Of a DNA stretch of 64,000 bases, positions 7,604 to 14,923 are shown one piece after another; position 1 is the stretch's first letter; each line of letters opens with the position of its first letter. The DNA lies in assembly GCF_000025265.1 (NCBI RefSeq), contig NC_013739.1, positions 1,550,001-1,614,000 on the forward strand, given 5' to 3'. The notes under the pieces are model-generated. The model worked only from the letters and a program-made list of their open reading frames with translations, searched no databases and was not told the origin of the DNA. The position numbers and the translations under genes were made by a program. This stretch comes from Conexibacter woesei DSM 14684 (GTDB lineage Bacteria > Actinomycetota > Thermoleophilia > Solirubrobacterales > Solirubrobacteraceae).

Positions 7604-8539
7604 TCAGCGCGCCCGAGCCCAGCTCGGGCCGCTGAGCACGAAGTTCGCGGCGACGCGGCGGGCTCTTCCGCCGCGCGTCGCGACGACGTACAGGTCGCGC
7701 CCGCGGTTGAACGCGAGCTGCCGCCCATCGGGGCTGAACGAGGGCACGTCGTCGGTCGCGCTCTCGGTCAGCACCCGCACCCGCGCGCCGGTGTCCGGGT
7801 CGAACAGCTCGACGCGGCCCTTGAAGGTCGGGTCGGCGTCGCCCGTCGGCAGCGGCTCGGAGATCGCCGCCAGCAGCGAGCCGTCGGGCGACAGCGCCGG
7901 GCTCGTGTACGAGCGCGCCGGGTCGTTCGTGAGCGAGCGGACCGGTCTCCCGTCGCCGTCGAGCAGCGAGATCTCGTCGGCCTCGGCGCCTCTGCGCGTG
8001 TTCTGCGAGACGAGTCTCGTGCCCCACCACGCGCTGCTGTAGGAGTACGCCTCGACGACGGTCGGTCTCGCCTCGCCGTTCGCGCGCCGGAAGAGCGCGA
8101 ACGTCTGTACCTGCGCGCAGCCGCCGAACGGGTCGCACTGCTGCACCTGGATCTCTCCTCGCCAGGTGACCGCGCGGCCGTCGGGGCTGACGAGCGGCGT
8201 CATCCCACCGCCGACCTGTCTGGCGTCAGCCCCGCGCGGGCCGGCGCGGAAGATTCTCGTGCCGCGCGCGAACGCGATCGTGCGGCCGTTCGGCGTCGCG
8301 CTGACGCCGCGGTACGGCGCTCCCGCGGATCCGCGCGCGACGCGCGTCACTCTGCGCGTCGCGGGATCGACGACGCAGAGGTCGCGTCCGTTGCAGACGC
8401 CGTAGATCTCGCTGCGGGCCGCGGCGGCAGCGGACGAGGAAGCGGCGAGGCCGGGCACGGACGCGATCCCCGCGGCGAGCGCCAGGGCCGCGAGCCCGCG
8501 CGCCGCGCCGCGCGCCGGGGAGAGAGAGCAGGAGGGCAT
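7604..8539 (-). CDS. TolB-like beta-propeller (PD40) exported protein
   Basis: A 311-residue protein with a signal peptide (hydrophobic LAALALAAGIASVPGLAA followed by Ala-rich cleavage region) and repeated WD40-like/PD40 strands: TPNGRTIAFARG, SPDGRAVTW, SPDGSLLAAIS and SPDGRQLAFNRG. Such propellers resemble the C-terminal half of TolB, but no TolB N-terminal domain is present. A periplasmic or extracellular binding role is likely; the ligand is unknown. It converges on the kelch gene with a 9-nt gap. Its start lies 2 nt from the end of the epimerase gene on the same strand, so the two may be co-transcribed. Confidence 0.8.
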   Translation of the reverse strand: MPSCSLSPARGAARGLAALALAAGIASVPGLAASSSAAAAARSEIYGVCNGRDLCVVDPATRRVTRVARGSAGAPYRGVSATPNGRTIAFARGTRIFRAGPRGADARQVGGGMTPLVSPDGRAVTWRGEIQVQQCDPFGGCAQVQTFALFRRANGEARPTVVEAYSYSSAWWGTRLVSQNTRRGAEADEISLLDGDGRPVRSLTNDPARSYTSPALSPDGSLLAAISEPLPTGDADPTFKGRVELFDPDTGARVRVLTESATDDVPSFSPDGRQLAFNRGRDLYVVATRGGRARRVAANFVLSGPSWARAR

Positions 8540-8541
8540 CG

Positions 8542-9546
8542 TCAGGACGATACGCGCGGCGACGGCTGGTCGCGGACCGTGTACACCCCGGTCGAGACGG
8601 CGTGGTAGCCCTTCGCGCCGACCGACCGTGCGAGCGCGCTGCGCGGCTCCTCGCCGGCGCGCAGCAGGTCGAGCGCGTGACCGAAGTCGTAGCGGGGCGA
8701 CCAGCCCAGCTCTGTCCGTGCGCGCTCGTTGACGTAGACGCGCTCGATGCTCGGCAGCATCGTCCAGCCGCGCGCGGCGTAGATCTCCTCGTAGCCGGGG
8801 AACAGCCGCCGCACGACCGCGGGGGCGTCGGCGCGCAGCTCGGCGAGGTCCGCGCGTGTGAACGGCGTCGTCGCGGTCACGACCCAGCGGCCGAAGCCGA
8901 GCGCCGGCACGCGCTCCAGCGCGGCGAGGTGAGCGGACGCGACGTCCTCGACGTCACAGCGGCGGTACAGCAGCTCGTTGACCTTGAGGTTGTCGTCGGT
9001 GTACACCGCGCGCACGTCGTCGCGGTCGTCGGGCTCGGGGAAGAAGCGCGACGTGCGCAGGATCGCGACCGGCAGCCCGTGGTCGCGGTGGACCAGCTCG
9101 CAGAGGTCCTCCGCCGCCGTCTTCGTCGCCCCGTAGACGTTGCGCACGACATGCGGCACGTCCTCGTCGATCCACGCCGCGGGAGCGCCCGGCGGCGGTG
9201 TCAGCGCACGCCCGAACGCGCTCGTCGTGCTCGTGTGGAGGAAGCGGCCGACGCCGGCCGCGACCGCCGCTTCGAGCAGGTTGAGCGTTCCCGTCACGTT
9301 CGTGTCGACGAACGCCTGCCGCGTGTGCGAGCCGACGTGCGGCTTGTGCAGCGTCGCGGCGTGGACGACGGCGTCGGCGCCGTCGACCCAGCGCTGCACG
9401 AACGGGCGCTCGGCGATCGATCCGACCGCCTCGGTGTGGGGAGAGGGGAGCAGGTCGAGCCCGACGACCTCGTGGCCCGCGCCGCGCAGCACGCGCACGA
9501 GCGCCTCCCCGAGATGGCCGGCGCTGCCGGTGACGACGATCCGCAT
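8542..9546 (-). CDS. NAD-dependent epimerase/dehydratase family protein
   Basis: Extended-type short-chain dehydrogenase of 334 residues. The N-terminus MRIVVTGSAGHLGEALVRVLRGAGHEVVGLDL carries the Rossmann motif TGxxGxxG. A TSTTSAFG segment and YGATKTAAEDL supply the catalytic Ser/Thr and the YxxxK pair. This fold acts on nucleotide sugars or related carbonyl substrates; the sequence does not fix the substrate. It sits upstream of the TolB-like gene on the same strand with nearly no gap, while the aldo/keto reductase gene starts the next unit about 50 nt away. Confidence 0.85.
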   Translation of the reverse strand: MRIVVTGSAGHLGEALVRVLRGAGHEVVGLDLLPSPHTEAVGSIAERPFVQRWVDGADAVVHAATLHKPHVGSHTRQAFVDTNVTGTLNLLEAAVAAGVGRFLHTSTTSAFGRALTPPPGAPAAWIDEDVPHVVRNVYGATKTAAEDLCELVHRDHGLPVAILRTSRFFPEPDDRDDVRAVYTDDNLKVNELLYRRCDVEDVASAHLAALERVPALGFGRWVVTATTPFTRADLAELRADAPAVVRRLFPGYEEIYAARGWTMLPSIERVYVNERARTELGWSPRYDFGHALDLLRAGEEPRSALARSVGAKGYHAVSTGVYTVRDQPSPRVSS

Positions 9547-9594
9547 ACCCGAACACCTAGCAGAGCGACCCGCCGCGGGGCGGTCCGGGACGGC

Positions 9595-10632
9595 TCAGAT
9601 CAGCGGGTCGATCGTCCCGCGGTGGTCGTCGACGCGGTCGAGCAGCGCGCCGTGGGGGAGGCCGCCGCCGCCGAAGTCGCCAGGGAAGCCGGGCTCGATC
9701 CGGCTGGTCACGTCGAGCTGTTCCAGCTCGGCCGGCGTCAGCTCCAGCTCGACCGCCGCGAGCGCGTCGGCGAGCTGCGCCTCCGTGCGCGCGCCGACGA
9801 TCGGGATCGTCACCGCGCGGTGCTGCTGCGCGCGCAGCCACGCGAGCGCGACCTGGCTGGCGCCGGCGCCGCGCGCCTCGGCGACTGCGTTGAGCGCGTC
9901 CGCGACCGCGAGGTCGTGCGCGGACAGCTCGCGGCCCGCCCAGCGGCCGTCGGCGGGACGCGGGCGGTCGGTGCCGTAGCGCCCGGTCAGTCGTCCGCCG
10001 CCGAGCGGCGCCCAGCCGGTGACGGCGAGGTCGAGCGCGCGCGCCATCGGCAGCAGCTCTCGCTCAACGCTGCGCTCGACGAGGCTGTACGGCACCTGGA
10101 CCGCGCAGAATGGTGTCAGCCCGCGCTCCTCCGCGAGCGTCACGGCGCGGGCGACGAGCCAGCTGGGCGTGTCGGAGATCCCGATCGCGAGGACCTTGCC
10201 CGCGCGCACGAGGTCGTCGAGCGCACGGACGACCTCCTCGACGGGGGTGAACGCGTCCCACACGTGCATCCAGTAGAGGTCGACGTAGTCGGTGCCGAGC
10301 CGTCTGAGGCTCGCGTCGAGCGCGCGGCGCATGCTCTTGCGGTGCGCGCCGCCCGCGTTGGGGTCGGCGTGGTCGGTGCTGAGCACGTACTTGGTCGCCA
10401 GCACCCAGCGGTCGCGGTCGGGGCGGATCAGGTCACCGACGATGCGCTCGCTCTCGCCGCCCGCGTAGCGGTTGGCGGTGTCGATGAAGTTGCCGCCCGC
10501 CTCGGCGTAGCGCGCGACGATCGCCGCCGCCTGCTCGCGCGTCGCGGCGCTGCCGAACAGCATCGCCCCGAGGCTCAGCTCCGAGACCCGCAGGCCGCTG
10601 CGGCCCAACAGCCGGTAGCGCAGTTCAGGCAC
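9595..10632 (-). CDS. aldo/keto reductase
   Basis: NADPH-dependent oxidoreductase of the AKR superfamily, 345 residues, the usual length for the YhdN/Gfo-like bacterial branch. Diagnostic parts are LRVSELSLGAMLFG at the start, FIDTANRYAGGESERIVGDLI (Asp and Tyr of the catalytic tetrad), LATKY (Lys), YVDLYWMHVWD (His) and the C-terminal VTIPIVGARTEAQLADAL that binds the cofactor phosphate. Physiological substrate unknown. Its start overlaps the end of the SRPBCC gene by 8 nt, so both are probably transcribed together from the promoter region near 11080. Confidence 0.88.
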   Translation of the reverse strand: MPELRYRLLGRSGLRVSELSLGAMLFGSAATREQAAAIVARYAEAGGNFIDTANRYAGGESERIVGDLIRPDRDRWVLATKYVLSTDHADPNAGGAHRKSMRRALDASLRRLGTDYVDLYWMHVWDAFTPVEEVVRALDDLVRAGKVLAIGISDTPSWLVARAVTLAEERGLTPFCAVQVPYSLVERSVERELLPMARALDLAVTGWAPLGGGRLTGRYGTDRPRPADGRWAGRELSAHDLAVADALNAVAEARGAGASQVALAWLRAQQHRAVTIPIVGARTEAQLADALAAVELELTPAELEQLDVTSRIEPGFPGDFGGGGLPHGALLDRVDDHRGTIDPLI

Positions 10633-11080
10633 TCCTGGAACCTACCTCCTCCCGCTCGCGGCCGGCGCGGCGCACGACCTGCGCCAGCAGGCGCTTGGTG
10701 ACGACGCGATGGCCGCGGGTGCCGATCACCGCGAGGCGGTAGAGGCGCCCGTGCAGACCGGGGAAGACCGCGTGCGTCTGCGCGCTGAGGCGGTCGCCGT
10801 CGAGCACGAACGTGAGGCCGTAGCGCGAGAAGCGGTGCTGGCCGCGCAGCGCCAGCCGCCGCTGCGGCTCGGACTCGGCGACGCGGAAGCCGGGCACCGT
10901 CTGGCCGAGGCTCCCGTCGAACTCGGGCGTTCCTGCCGCCGGATCACAGCCGAGCGCGCGGGCGATCCCGGCGGCGCCGCCGAACTCCTTGCGCAGCACC
11001 TCGGCGAGCGCGACCCACACGCGGTCGGGCGGCGCGCCGGTGGATGTGGAATATTCATCGATATAGGGCAACTGTTCCAT
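10625..11080 (-). CDS. SRPBCC/polyketide-cyclase-like protein
   Basis: A protein of about 151 residues with the feel of an SRPBCC (START-like) small-molecule-binding fold: an N-terminal PYIDEYSTSTGAPPDRVWVAL segment, beta-strand-rich middle (FRVAESEPQRRLALRGQHRFSRYGLTFVLDG) and a C-terminal amphipathic helix. I start it at ATG 11080. The longer frame from GTG 11110 would overlap the start of the divergent TetR gene. It overlaps the aldo/keto reductase by 8 nt and faces a TetR regulator, so it is likely regulated by it. Function beyond ligand binding cannot be assigned. Confidence 0.65.
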   Translation of the reverse strand: MEQLPYIDEYSTSTGAPPDRVWVALAEVLRKEFGGAAGIARALGCDPAAGTPEFDGSLGQTVPGFRVAESEPQRRLALRGQHRFSRYGLTFVLDGDRLSAQTHAVFPGLHGRLYRLAVIGTRGHRVVTKRLLAQVVRRAGREREEVGSRSA

Positions 11081-11099
11081 ATAGAAGGATCGTTCCACA
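11045..11099. promoter_or_regulatory. candidate TetR operator between divergent genes
   Basis: TGTGGAA (11045-11051) is the reverse complement of TTCCACA (11093-11099), and a further TTCCA half-site lies at 11075-11079. This is the least GC-rich spot in the neighbourhood and contains the start of the SRPBCC gene and the ribosome-binding site of the TetR gene (GAAGGAT, 11083-11089). Binding by the adjacent regulator is inferred from position only. Confidence 0.4.
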
Positions 11100-11100
11100 C

Positions 11101-11817
11101 GTGGCTCCACCGCGCAAGCACAGCACCGACGACATCCTCGACGCCGCCCGTGCGCTCGTGCTCGCGGAAGGCCCGCGCGCGGCGTCGGTGGCCGCGATCT
11201 CGCAGGCGAGCGGCGCTCCCGTCGGCACGCTCTACCACCGCTTCGGCAACCGCGACGGAGTCCTCGCCGCGGCCTGGCTGCGCGCTCTGGAGCGCTTCCA
11301 GGCGGGCGCGCTCGCGGCCGCCGCCGCGCATCCGGCGGACCCCGTCGAGGCCGGCGTCGCGATGGCCGTCGCGTCGCTGTCGTTCGCGCGCGATCACCCC
11401 GGCGACGCGCGCCTGCTGCTCGTCGTGCGCCGCGACGACCTGCTCGACGGCGCGGGCCCGGGCGCCGGCGCGGGACGGGGCGACGGCGCGGGGTCCGGCG
11501 GCGGCGCCGATGCCGGACGGGGCGGCGGCGCGGGCCCCCTGCGCGAGCAGCTCGACGCGATGAACGCCCCGCTGCACGAGGCGATCGTGCGGATCGCCCG
11601 CGCGCTCCACGGACGCGCCGACGCCCGCGCCCTCGACGGCGTCACCCGCGCCGTCGTCGACCTCCCGACGGCCGTCGTCCGCCGCCACCTGCGCGACGAC
11701 GCCGCCGACGCGGCCGGCGCCGCCGCAGCGGGTGCGGCCGGCCCCGCGCCGCTCCCGCGCTGGCTCGCCGCCGACGTCGCCGCCGACGTCCGCGCGCTGC
11801 TCGCGCGCGGGAGGTGA
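11101..11817 (+). CDS. TetR/AcrR-family transcriptional regulator
   Basis: A 238-residue repressor-type protein. Residues ~5-50 form the TetR N-terminal helix-turn-helix (STDDILDAARALVLAEGPRAASVAAISQASGAPVGTLYHRFGNRDGVLAAAW). GTG 11101 is chosen because GAAGGAT lies 11 nt upstream and the earlier in-frame start would sit inside the operator region. The ligand domain is interrupted by a Gly/Ala/Asp-rich low-complexity insert (~residues 117-143). It is divergent from the SRPBCC/aldo-keto reductase pair, its probable targets. The inducer is unknown. Confidence 0.82.
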   Translation: MAPPRKHSTDDILDAARALVLAEGPRAASVAAISQASGAPVGTLYHRFGNRDGVLAAAWLRALERFQAGALAAAAAHPADPVEAGVAMAVASLSFARDHPGDARLLLVVRRDDLLDGAGPGAGAGRGDGAGSGGGADAGRGGGAGPLREQLDAMNAPLHEAIVRIARALHGRADARALDGVTRAVVDLPTAVVRRHLRDDAADAAGAAAAGAAGPAPLPRWLAADVAADVRALLARGR

Positions 11818-11863
11818 GTCAATCTGCACCCCTATGAGGGGTCCAAACTGCCTCACCTCCCGC
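11807..11863. terminator. nested hairpins between convergent genes, probable bidirectional terminator
   Basis: A perfect 12-bp outer stem (GCGGGAGGTGAG 11807-11818 with CTCACCTCCCGC 11852-11863) encloses a second perfect hairpin, ACCCCT-ATG-AGGGGT (11828-11842). It spans the ends of the convergent TetR and MFS genes. No long U tract is present, as is common for actinobacterial terminators. Confidence 0.55.
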
Positions 11864-11873
11864 ACGCGCGGGT

Positions 11874-13292
11874 TCATGCCTCGACCGCGACGGCGTCCCG
11901 CTCGGGCGCGCGGCGGCGGCCGGGGAGGCCGAGGCCGGCGAGGGCGCCGGCCGCGGCGAGCAGGGCCGAGGCCGTGATCGCGGGGCCGAAGCCGTCCGTG
12001 AACGCCTGCGGGGACGCGTAGCCGGCACCGGGCCCGGCGGCGCCGGCGAAGACCGCCACGGCGATCGCGACGCCGAACACGCCGCCCAGCTCGCGCATCG
12101 TGCTGTTGACGCCGGCCGCCTTGCCGATCGCTTCCGGCGGCACCGCGCTGACGACCGAGTTCTGCGCGGCCGGGAACGTCATCGAGACGCCGCAGCCGGC
12201 GATCACGAGCGGCGGGACGAGCGCGACGTAGGCGACCCCGGGTTCCGCGACCTGCGCGATCCACGCCATCCCGACCGCCTGCAGCGTCAGGCCGGCGACC
12301 ATGAACGGCCGCTCGCCGAAGCGGTCGACGAGCGCTCCCGCGATCGGCGCGACGACGAACAGCGTGCCGGTCCAGGGCAGCAGTCGCAGACCGGCGTCGA
12401 AGGGGCTGTGGCCGAGCCCGACCTGGAGGAACTGCGCGAAGAAGAAGACGGCGCCGAACAGCGAGGCGATCGCGAAGAAGATCGACGCGTTGCCGGCCGA
12501 GAACGCGCGCGAGCGGAAGAACGCGAGCGGCACCATCGGCTCGCGGGCGCGGTGCTCCCAGACGACGAACGCGGCGAGCAGCAGCGCGCCGCCGAGCAGC
12601 GCCGCGAGCACCTCGGTGCTCGCCCAGCCGGCCGCGTTGCCGCGCACCAGGCCCCACACGAGCCCGAATGCGCCGCCCGTCACGAGCGCGAGGCCGGGCA
12701 CGTCGAGGCCGGTGTCGGGCCCGAAGCTCTCGTCGATCCTGCGCAGCGCCAGTGGGATCGTCAGCAGTCCGATCGGGACGTTGAGCCAGAAGATCCACTG
12801 CCACGCGATCCCCTCCGCAAGCGCGCCGCCGACGAGCGGGCCGCTGGCGACGGCGAGCCCGGTCGCGCCGAAGAAGACGCCGAGCGCGGCGCCGCGGCGC
12901 TCGGGCGGGAAGGCGCGCGTCACGAGCGCGAGCGCGAGCGTCGTGACGAGCGCGGCGCCGGCGCCCTGGACGGCGCGCGCGGCGATCAGCCAGCCGATCC
13001 CGGGCGCGAGCGCGCAGGCGGCCGACGCGGCCGTGAAGAGGCCGAGCCCCACGGCGAACATCCGCCTGCGGCCGAGCCGGTCGCCGAGCGCCGCGGCCGT
13101 CATCAGCAGGACCGCGAAGCTGAGGTTGTACGCGTTGACCGTCCATTCCAGCGACGCGATCGAGGCGTCGAGGTCGCGTTGGATCGTCGTCAGCGCGGTC
13201 GTCACGACGAGGGTGTCGAGCGCGACCATGCAGGATGCGAGCGCGGCGAGCGCGAGCACCCAGCGCCGCGCCCGGGTCGTGTCGGTGTCCAT
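11874..13292 (-). CDS. MFS drug-resistance transporter, DHA2 (14-helix) family
   Basis: Proton-coupled multidrug exporter of 472 residues. The first helix carries LDTLVVTTALTTIQRDLDASIASLEWTVNAYNLSFAVLLMTAAALGDRLGRRRMF, which combines the DHA2 motif D1 with the motif-A loop GDRLGRRR. Motif C-like GATGLAVASGPLVGG follows. Hydrophobicity supports about 14 helices with a central pair. It faces an ArsR-type regulator gene across a 183-nt intergenic region that holds a plausible promoter for the regulator. Substrates cannot be predicted. Confidence 0.88.
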   Translation of the reverse strand: MDTDTTRARRWVLALAALASCMVALDTLVVTTALTTIQRDLDASIASLEWTVNAYNLSFAVLLMTAAALGDRLGRRRMFAVGLGLFTAASAACALAPGIGWLIAARAVQGAGAALVTTLALALVTRAFPPERRGAALGVFFGATGLAVASGPLVGGALAEGIAWQWIFWLNVPIGLLTIPLALRRIDESFGPDTGLDVPGLALVTGGAFGLVWGLVRGNAAGWASTEVLAALLGGALLLAAFVVWEHRAREPMVPLAFFRSRAFSAGNASIFFAIASLFGAVFFFAQFLQVGLGHSPFDAGLRLLPWTGTLFVVAPIAGALVDRFGERPFMVAGLTLQAVGMAWIAQVAEPGVAYVALVPPLVIAGCGVSMTFPAAQNSVVSAVPPEAIGKAAGVNSTMRELGGVFGVAIAVAVFAGAAGPGAGYASPQAFTDGFGPAITASALLAAAGALAGLGLPGRRRAPERDAVAVEA

Positions 13293-13439
13293 CTCGGTCC
13301 TCCTCTGCCGCCGGTTTTCGGGTTCACGAGATCAGGACCCCGGCACAGGCGAGAAATGACCGATGAGTTCCGAGCGGCCCGCTGCCTCAACGCGCTGCGC
13401 GACGGCGCGCGTTTCGGGCTGCCGGCCGAGATATCGTCC

Positions 13440-13468
13440 TTGCCTAATATAAGCAGAGACTGATACGT
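13440..13468 (+). promoter_or_regulatory. candidate promoter of the ArsR gene, leaderless start
   Basis: TTGCCT (13440-13445) and TGATACGT (13461-13468) are spaced like -35 and -10 elements, and the spacer holds an AT-rich imperfect dyad (TATAAGC and CTGATA). Transcription would start at about 13475, directly at the GTG codon 13476, which lacks a properly spaced Shine-Dalgarno sequence. That points to a leaderless mRNA and possible self-repression. Confidence 0.4.
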
Positions 13469-13475
13469 TGTCGGA

Positions 13476-13874
13476 GTGCACGCGTTCGACGTCCTCGGCG
13501 ATCCGGTGCGGCGCCGGATCCTGGAGCTGCTCGTCGACGGCGAGCTGACCTCCGGGGCGGTCTGCGCCGTCATCCAGGGGGAGTTCGGGATCTCGCAGCC
13601 GGCGGTCTCGCAGCACCTGCGGGTGCTGCGAGAGCACGGCTTCGCGACCGTGCGGCCGGACGGCGCGCGGCGGCTCTACGCCGTCAGCGCCGAGCCGCTG
13701 CGGGACGTCGACGCGTGGCTGGACCGCTTCCGCGCGTTCTGGACGCCGCATCTCGACGCGCTCGCGACCGAGCTGGCGCGCGGCAGGCGCGAGCGCCGCC
13801 TGGACGGCGAGCGCCGCCTGGCCGAAGCGCGCGCGGAGGACCAATCGAGACCCGACGAGAGGAGCGCGACGTGA
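13476..13874 (+). CDS. ArsR-family winged-helix regulator
   Basis: A 132-residue ArsR/SmtB-type regulator. The winged helix spans residues ~5-75: FDVLGDPVRRRILELLVDGELTSGAVCAVIQGEFGISQPAVSQHLRVLREHGFATVRPDGARRLYAV. The metal-site cysteines of classical ArsR are absent; this subgroup usually sits before SRPBCC/AHSA1 genes. Its stop overlaps the SRPBCC start by 4 nt (GTGA), confirming that arrangement. A duplicated RRLDGERRL element lies near the C-terminus. Start GTG appears leaderless. Confidence 0.85.
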   Translation: MHAFDVLGDPVRRRILELLVDGELTSGAVCAVIQGEFGISQPAVSQHLRVLREHGFATVRPDGARRLYAVSAEPLRDVDAWLDRFRAFWTPHLDALATELARGRRERRLDGERRLAEARAEDQSRPDERSAT

Positions 13875-14512
13875 TCGACGTCGTCGAGCAGATCAACGCC
13901 ACCCGGCGCGAGGTCGGCAGCCGCACGCTGGAGGCCGGCGAGGCGCGTGCCTCGATCATCACCCGCACCTACGACGCGGCGCCGGACGACGTCTGGGACG
14001 CGTGCACGAACCCCGAGCGGATTCCGCGCTGGTTCCTGCCGGTCAGCGGAGAGCTGCGCGAGGGCGGCAGCTATGCGCTGGAGGGCAACGCGAGCGGGAC
14101 GATCGAGCGCTGCGACCCGCCGCGCAGCTTCGCGGCGACGTGGGAGTACGGCGGCGAGGTCAGCTGGATCGAGCTGCGACTGGCCCCGGCGGACGAGGGG
14201 GGAACGCGCTTCGAGCTGGAGCACGTCGCGCACGTCGACGACGACCGCTGGGATCAGTTCGGCCCCGGTGCGGTCGGCGTCGGCTGGGACCTCGGCCTGA
14301 TGGGCCTCGCGGAGCACCTGGCGTCGGGCGAAGCGGTCGATCCGGCCGCGGCGGCGGCGTGGGCGGCGACCGAGGAGGGGAGACGGTTCATGACGCTGAG
14401 CAGCGAGCGGTGGCGCGACGCAAGCGTCGCGGCCGGCACCGACGCGGAGGCCGCGCGGGCGGCGGCGGAGCGCACGACGGCGTTCTACACGGGTGCCGAG
14501 CCGGCCGGGTGA
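13871..14512 (+). CDS. SRPBCC/AHSA1-domain protein
   Basis: A 213-residue protein with an AHSA1-like SRPBCC ligand-binding domain (residues ~28-160): ASIITRTYDAAPDDVWDACTNPERIPRWFLPVSGELREGGSYALEGNASGTIERCDPPRSFAATWEY. The start GTG 13871 overlaps the ArsR stop, so the two are co-translated, the common ArsR-AHSA1 pairing in actinobacteria. The C-terminal ~50 residues (WAATEEGRRFMTLSSERWRDASVAAG) are helical. A small hydrophobic ligand is likely; its identity is unknown. Confidence 0.82.
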   Translation: MIDVVEQINATRREVGSRTLEAGEARASIITRTYDAAPDDVWDACTNPERIPRWFLPVSGELREGGSYALEGNASGTIERCDPPRSFAATWEYGGEVSWIELRLAPADEGGTRFELEHVAHVDDDRWDQFGPGAVGVGWDLGLMGLAEHLASGEAVDPAAAAAWAATEEGRRFMTLSSERWRDASVAAGTDAEAARAAAERTTAFYTGAEPAG

Positions 14513-14518
14513 CCCGCG

Positions 14519-14923
14519 TTACCAGCCGAAGTAGCCGCGGCAGGACCGACGCGCGACCTCGCAGCGCTCGTTGCGGGCGGCGCCGGGCGTGTCGCTGAAG
14601 ACCAGGTAGCTCGACATCTTCAGCCACGTGATCCGGCCCGTCCGCGTCATCCCGATGTTGCCGTCGGTGTAGACGTCGTACCACTGGCGGCTCGCGTTGA
14701 AGTAGCTCGGCCGGATGATCAGGTTGGCGCCTGTCCAGCCGCCGCTGCCTCCGGAGGAGCGCAGGTAGGCGAGGCCGACGCGGTGCGATCCGTCCTTGCG
14801 CCGTATCGCGGCGTCGTAGACGGACATCGTCCCGCGGATGCCGCCGTGCTCGCAGCGGTCGTACACCGTCACGCTGAGGTACTGGCGCGTACCAGGCGCC
14901 CGTTGAGGGAAGATGCACCCCAT
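14519..14923 (-). CDS. hypothetical protein, possibly 5'-truncated
   Basis: A 134-residue frame that does not look like a shadow: it is rich in Tyr, Trp and Ile and poor in the Arg/Ala/Gly runs typical of antisense frames here (for example ANLIIRPSYFNASRQWYDVYTDGNIGMTRTGRITWLK). No signal peptide or family is recognised; paired cysteines near the C-terminus (CEVARRSC) hint at an exported domain. Its first codon overlaps the start of the divergent monooxygenase gene, so the original N-terminus may have been lost when the neighbouring gene arrived. Coding status is moderate. Confidence 0.45.
   Translation of the reverse strand: MGCIFPQRAPGTRQYLSVTVYDRCEHGGIRGTMSVYDAAIRRKDGSHRVGLAYLRSSGGSGGWTGANLIIRPSYFNASRQWYDVYTDGNIGMTRTGRITWLKMSSYLVFSDTPGAARNERCEVARRSCRGYFGW

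Noticed and set aside
8602-10701. 699-residue plus-strand frame over the epimerase and aldo/keto reductase genes
   Set aside because: The minus-strand proteins have full family motifs; the plus-strand frame is Arg/Ala/Val-rich shadow.
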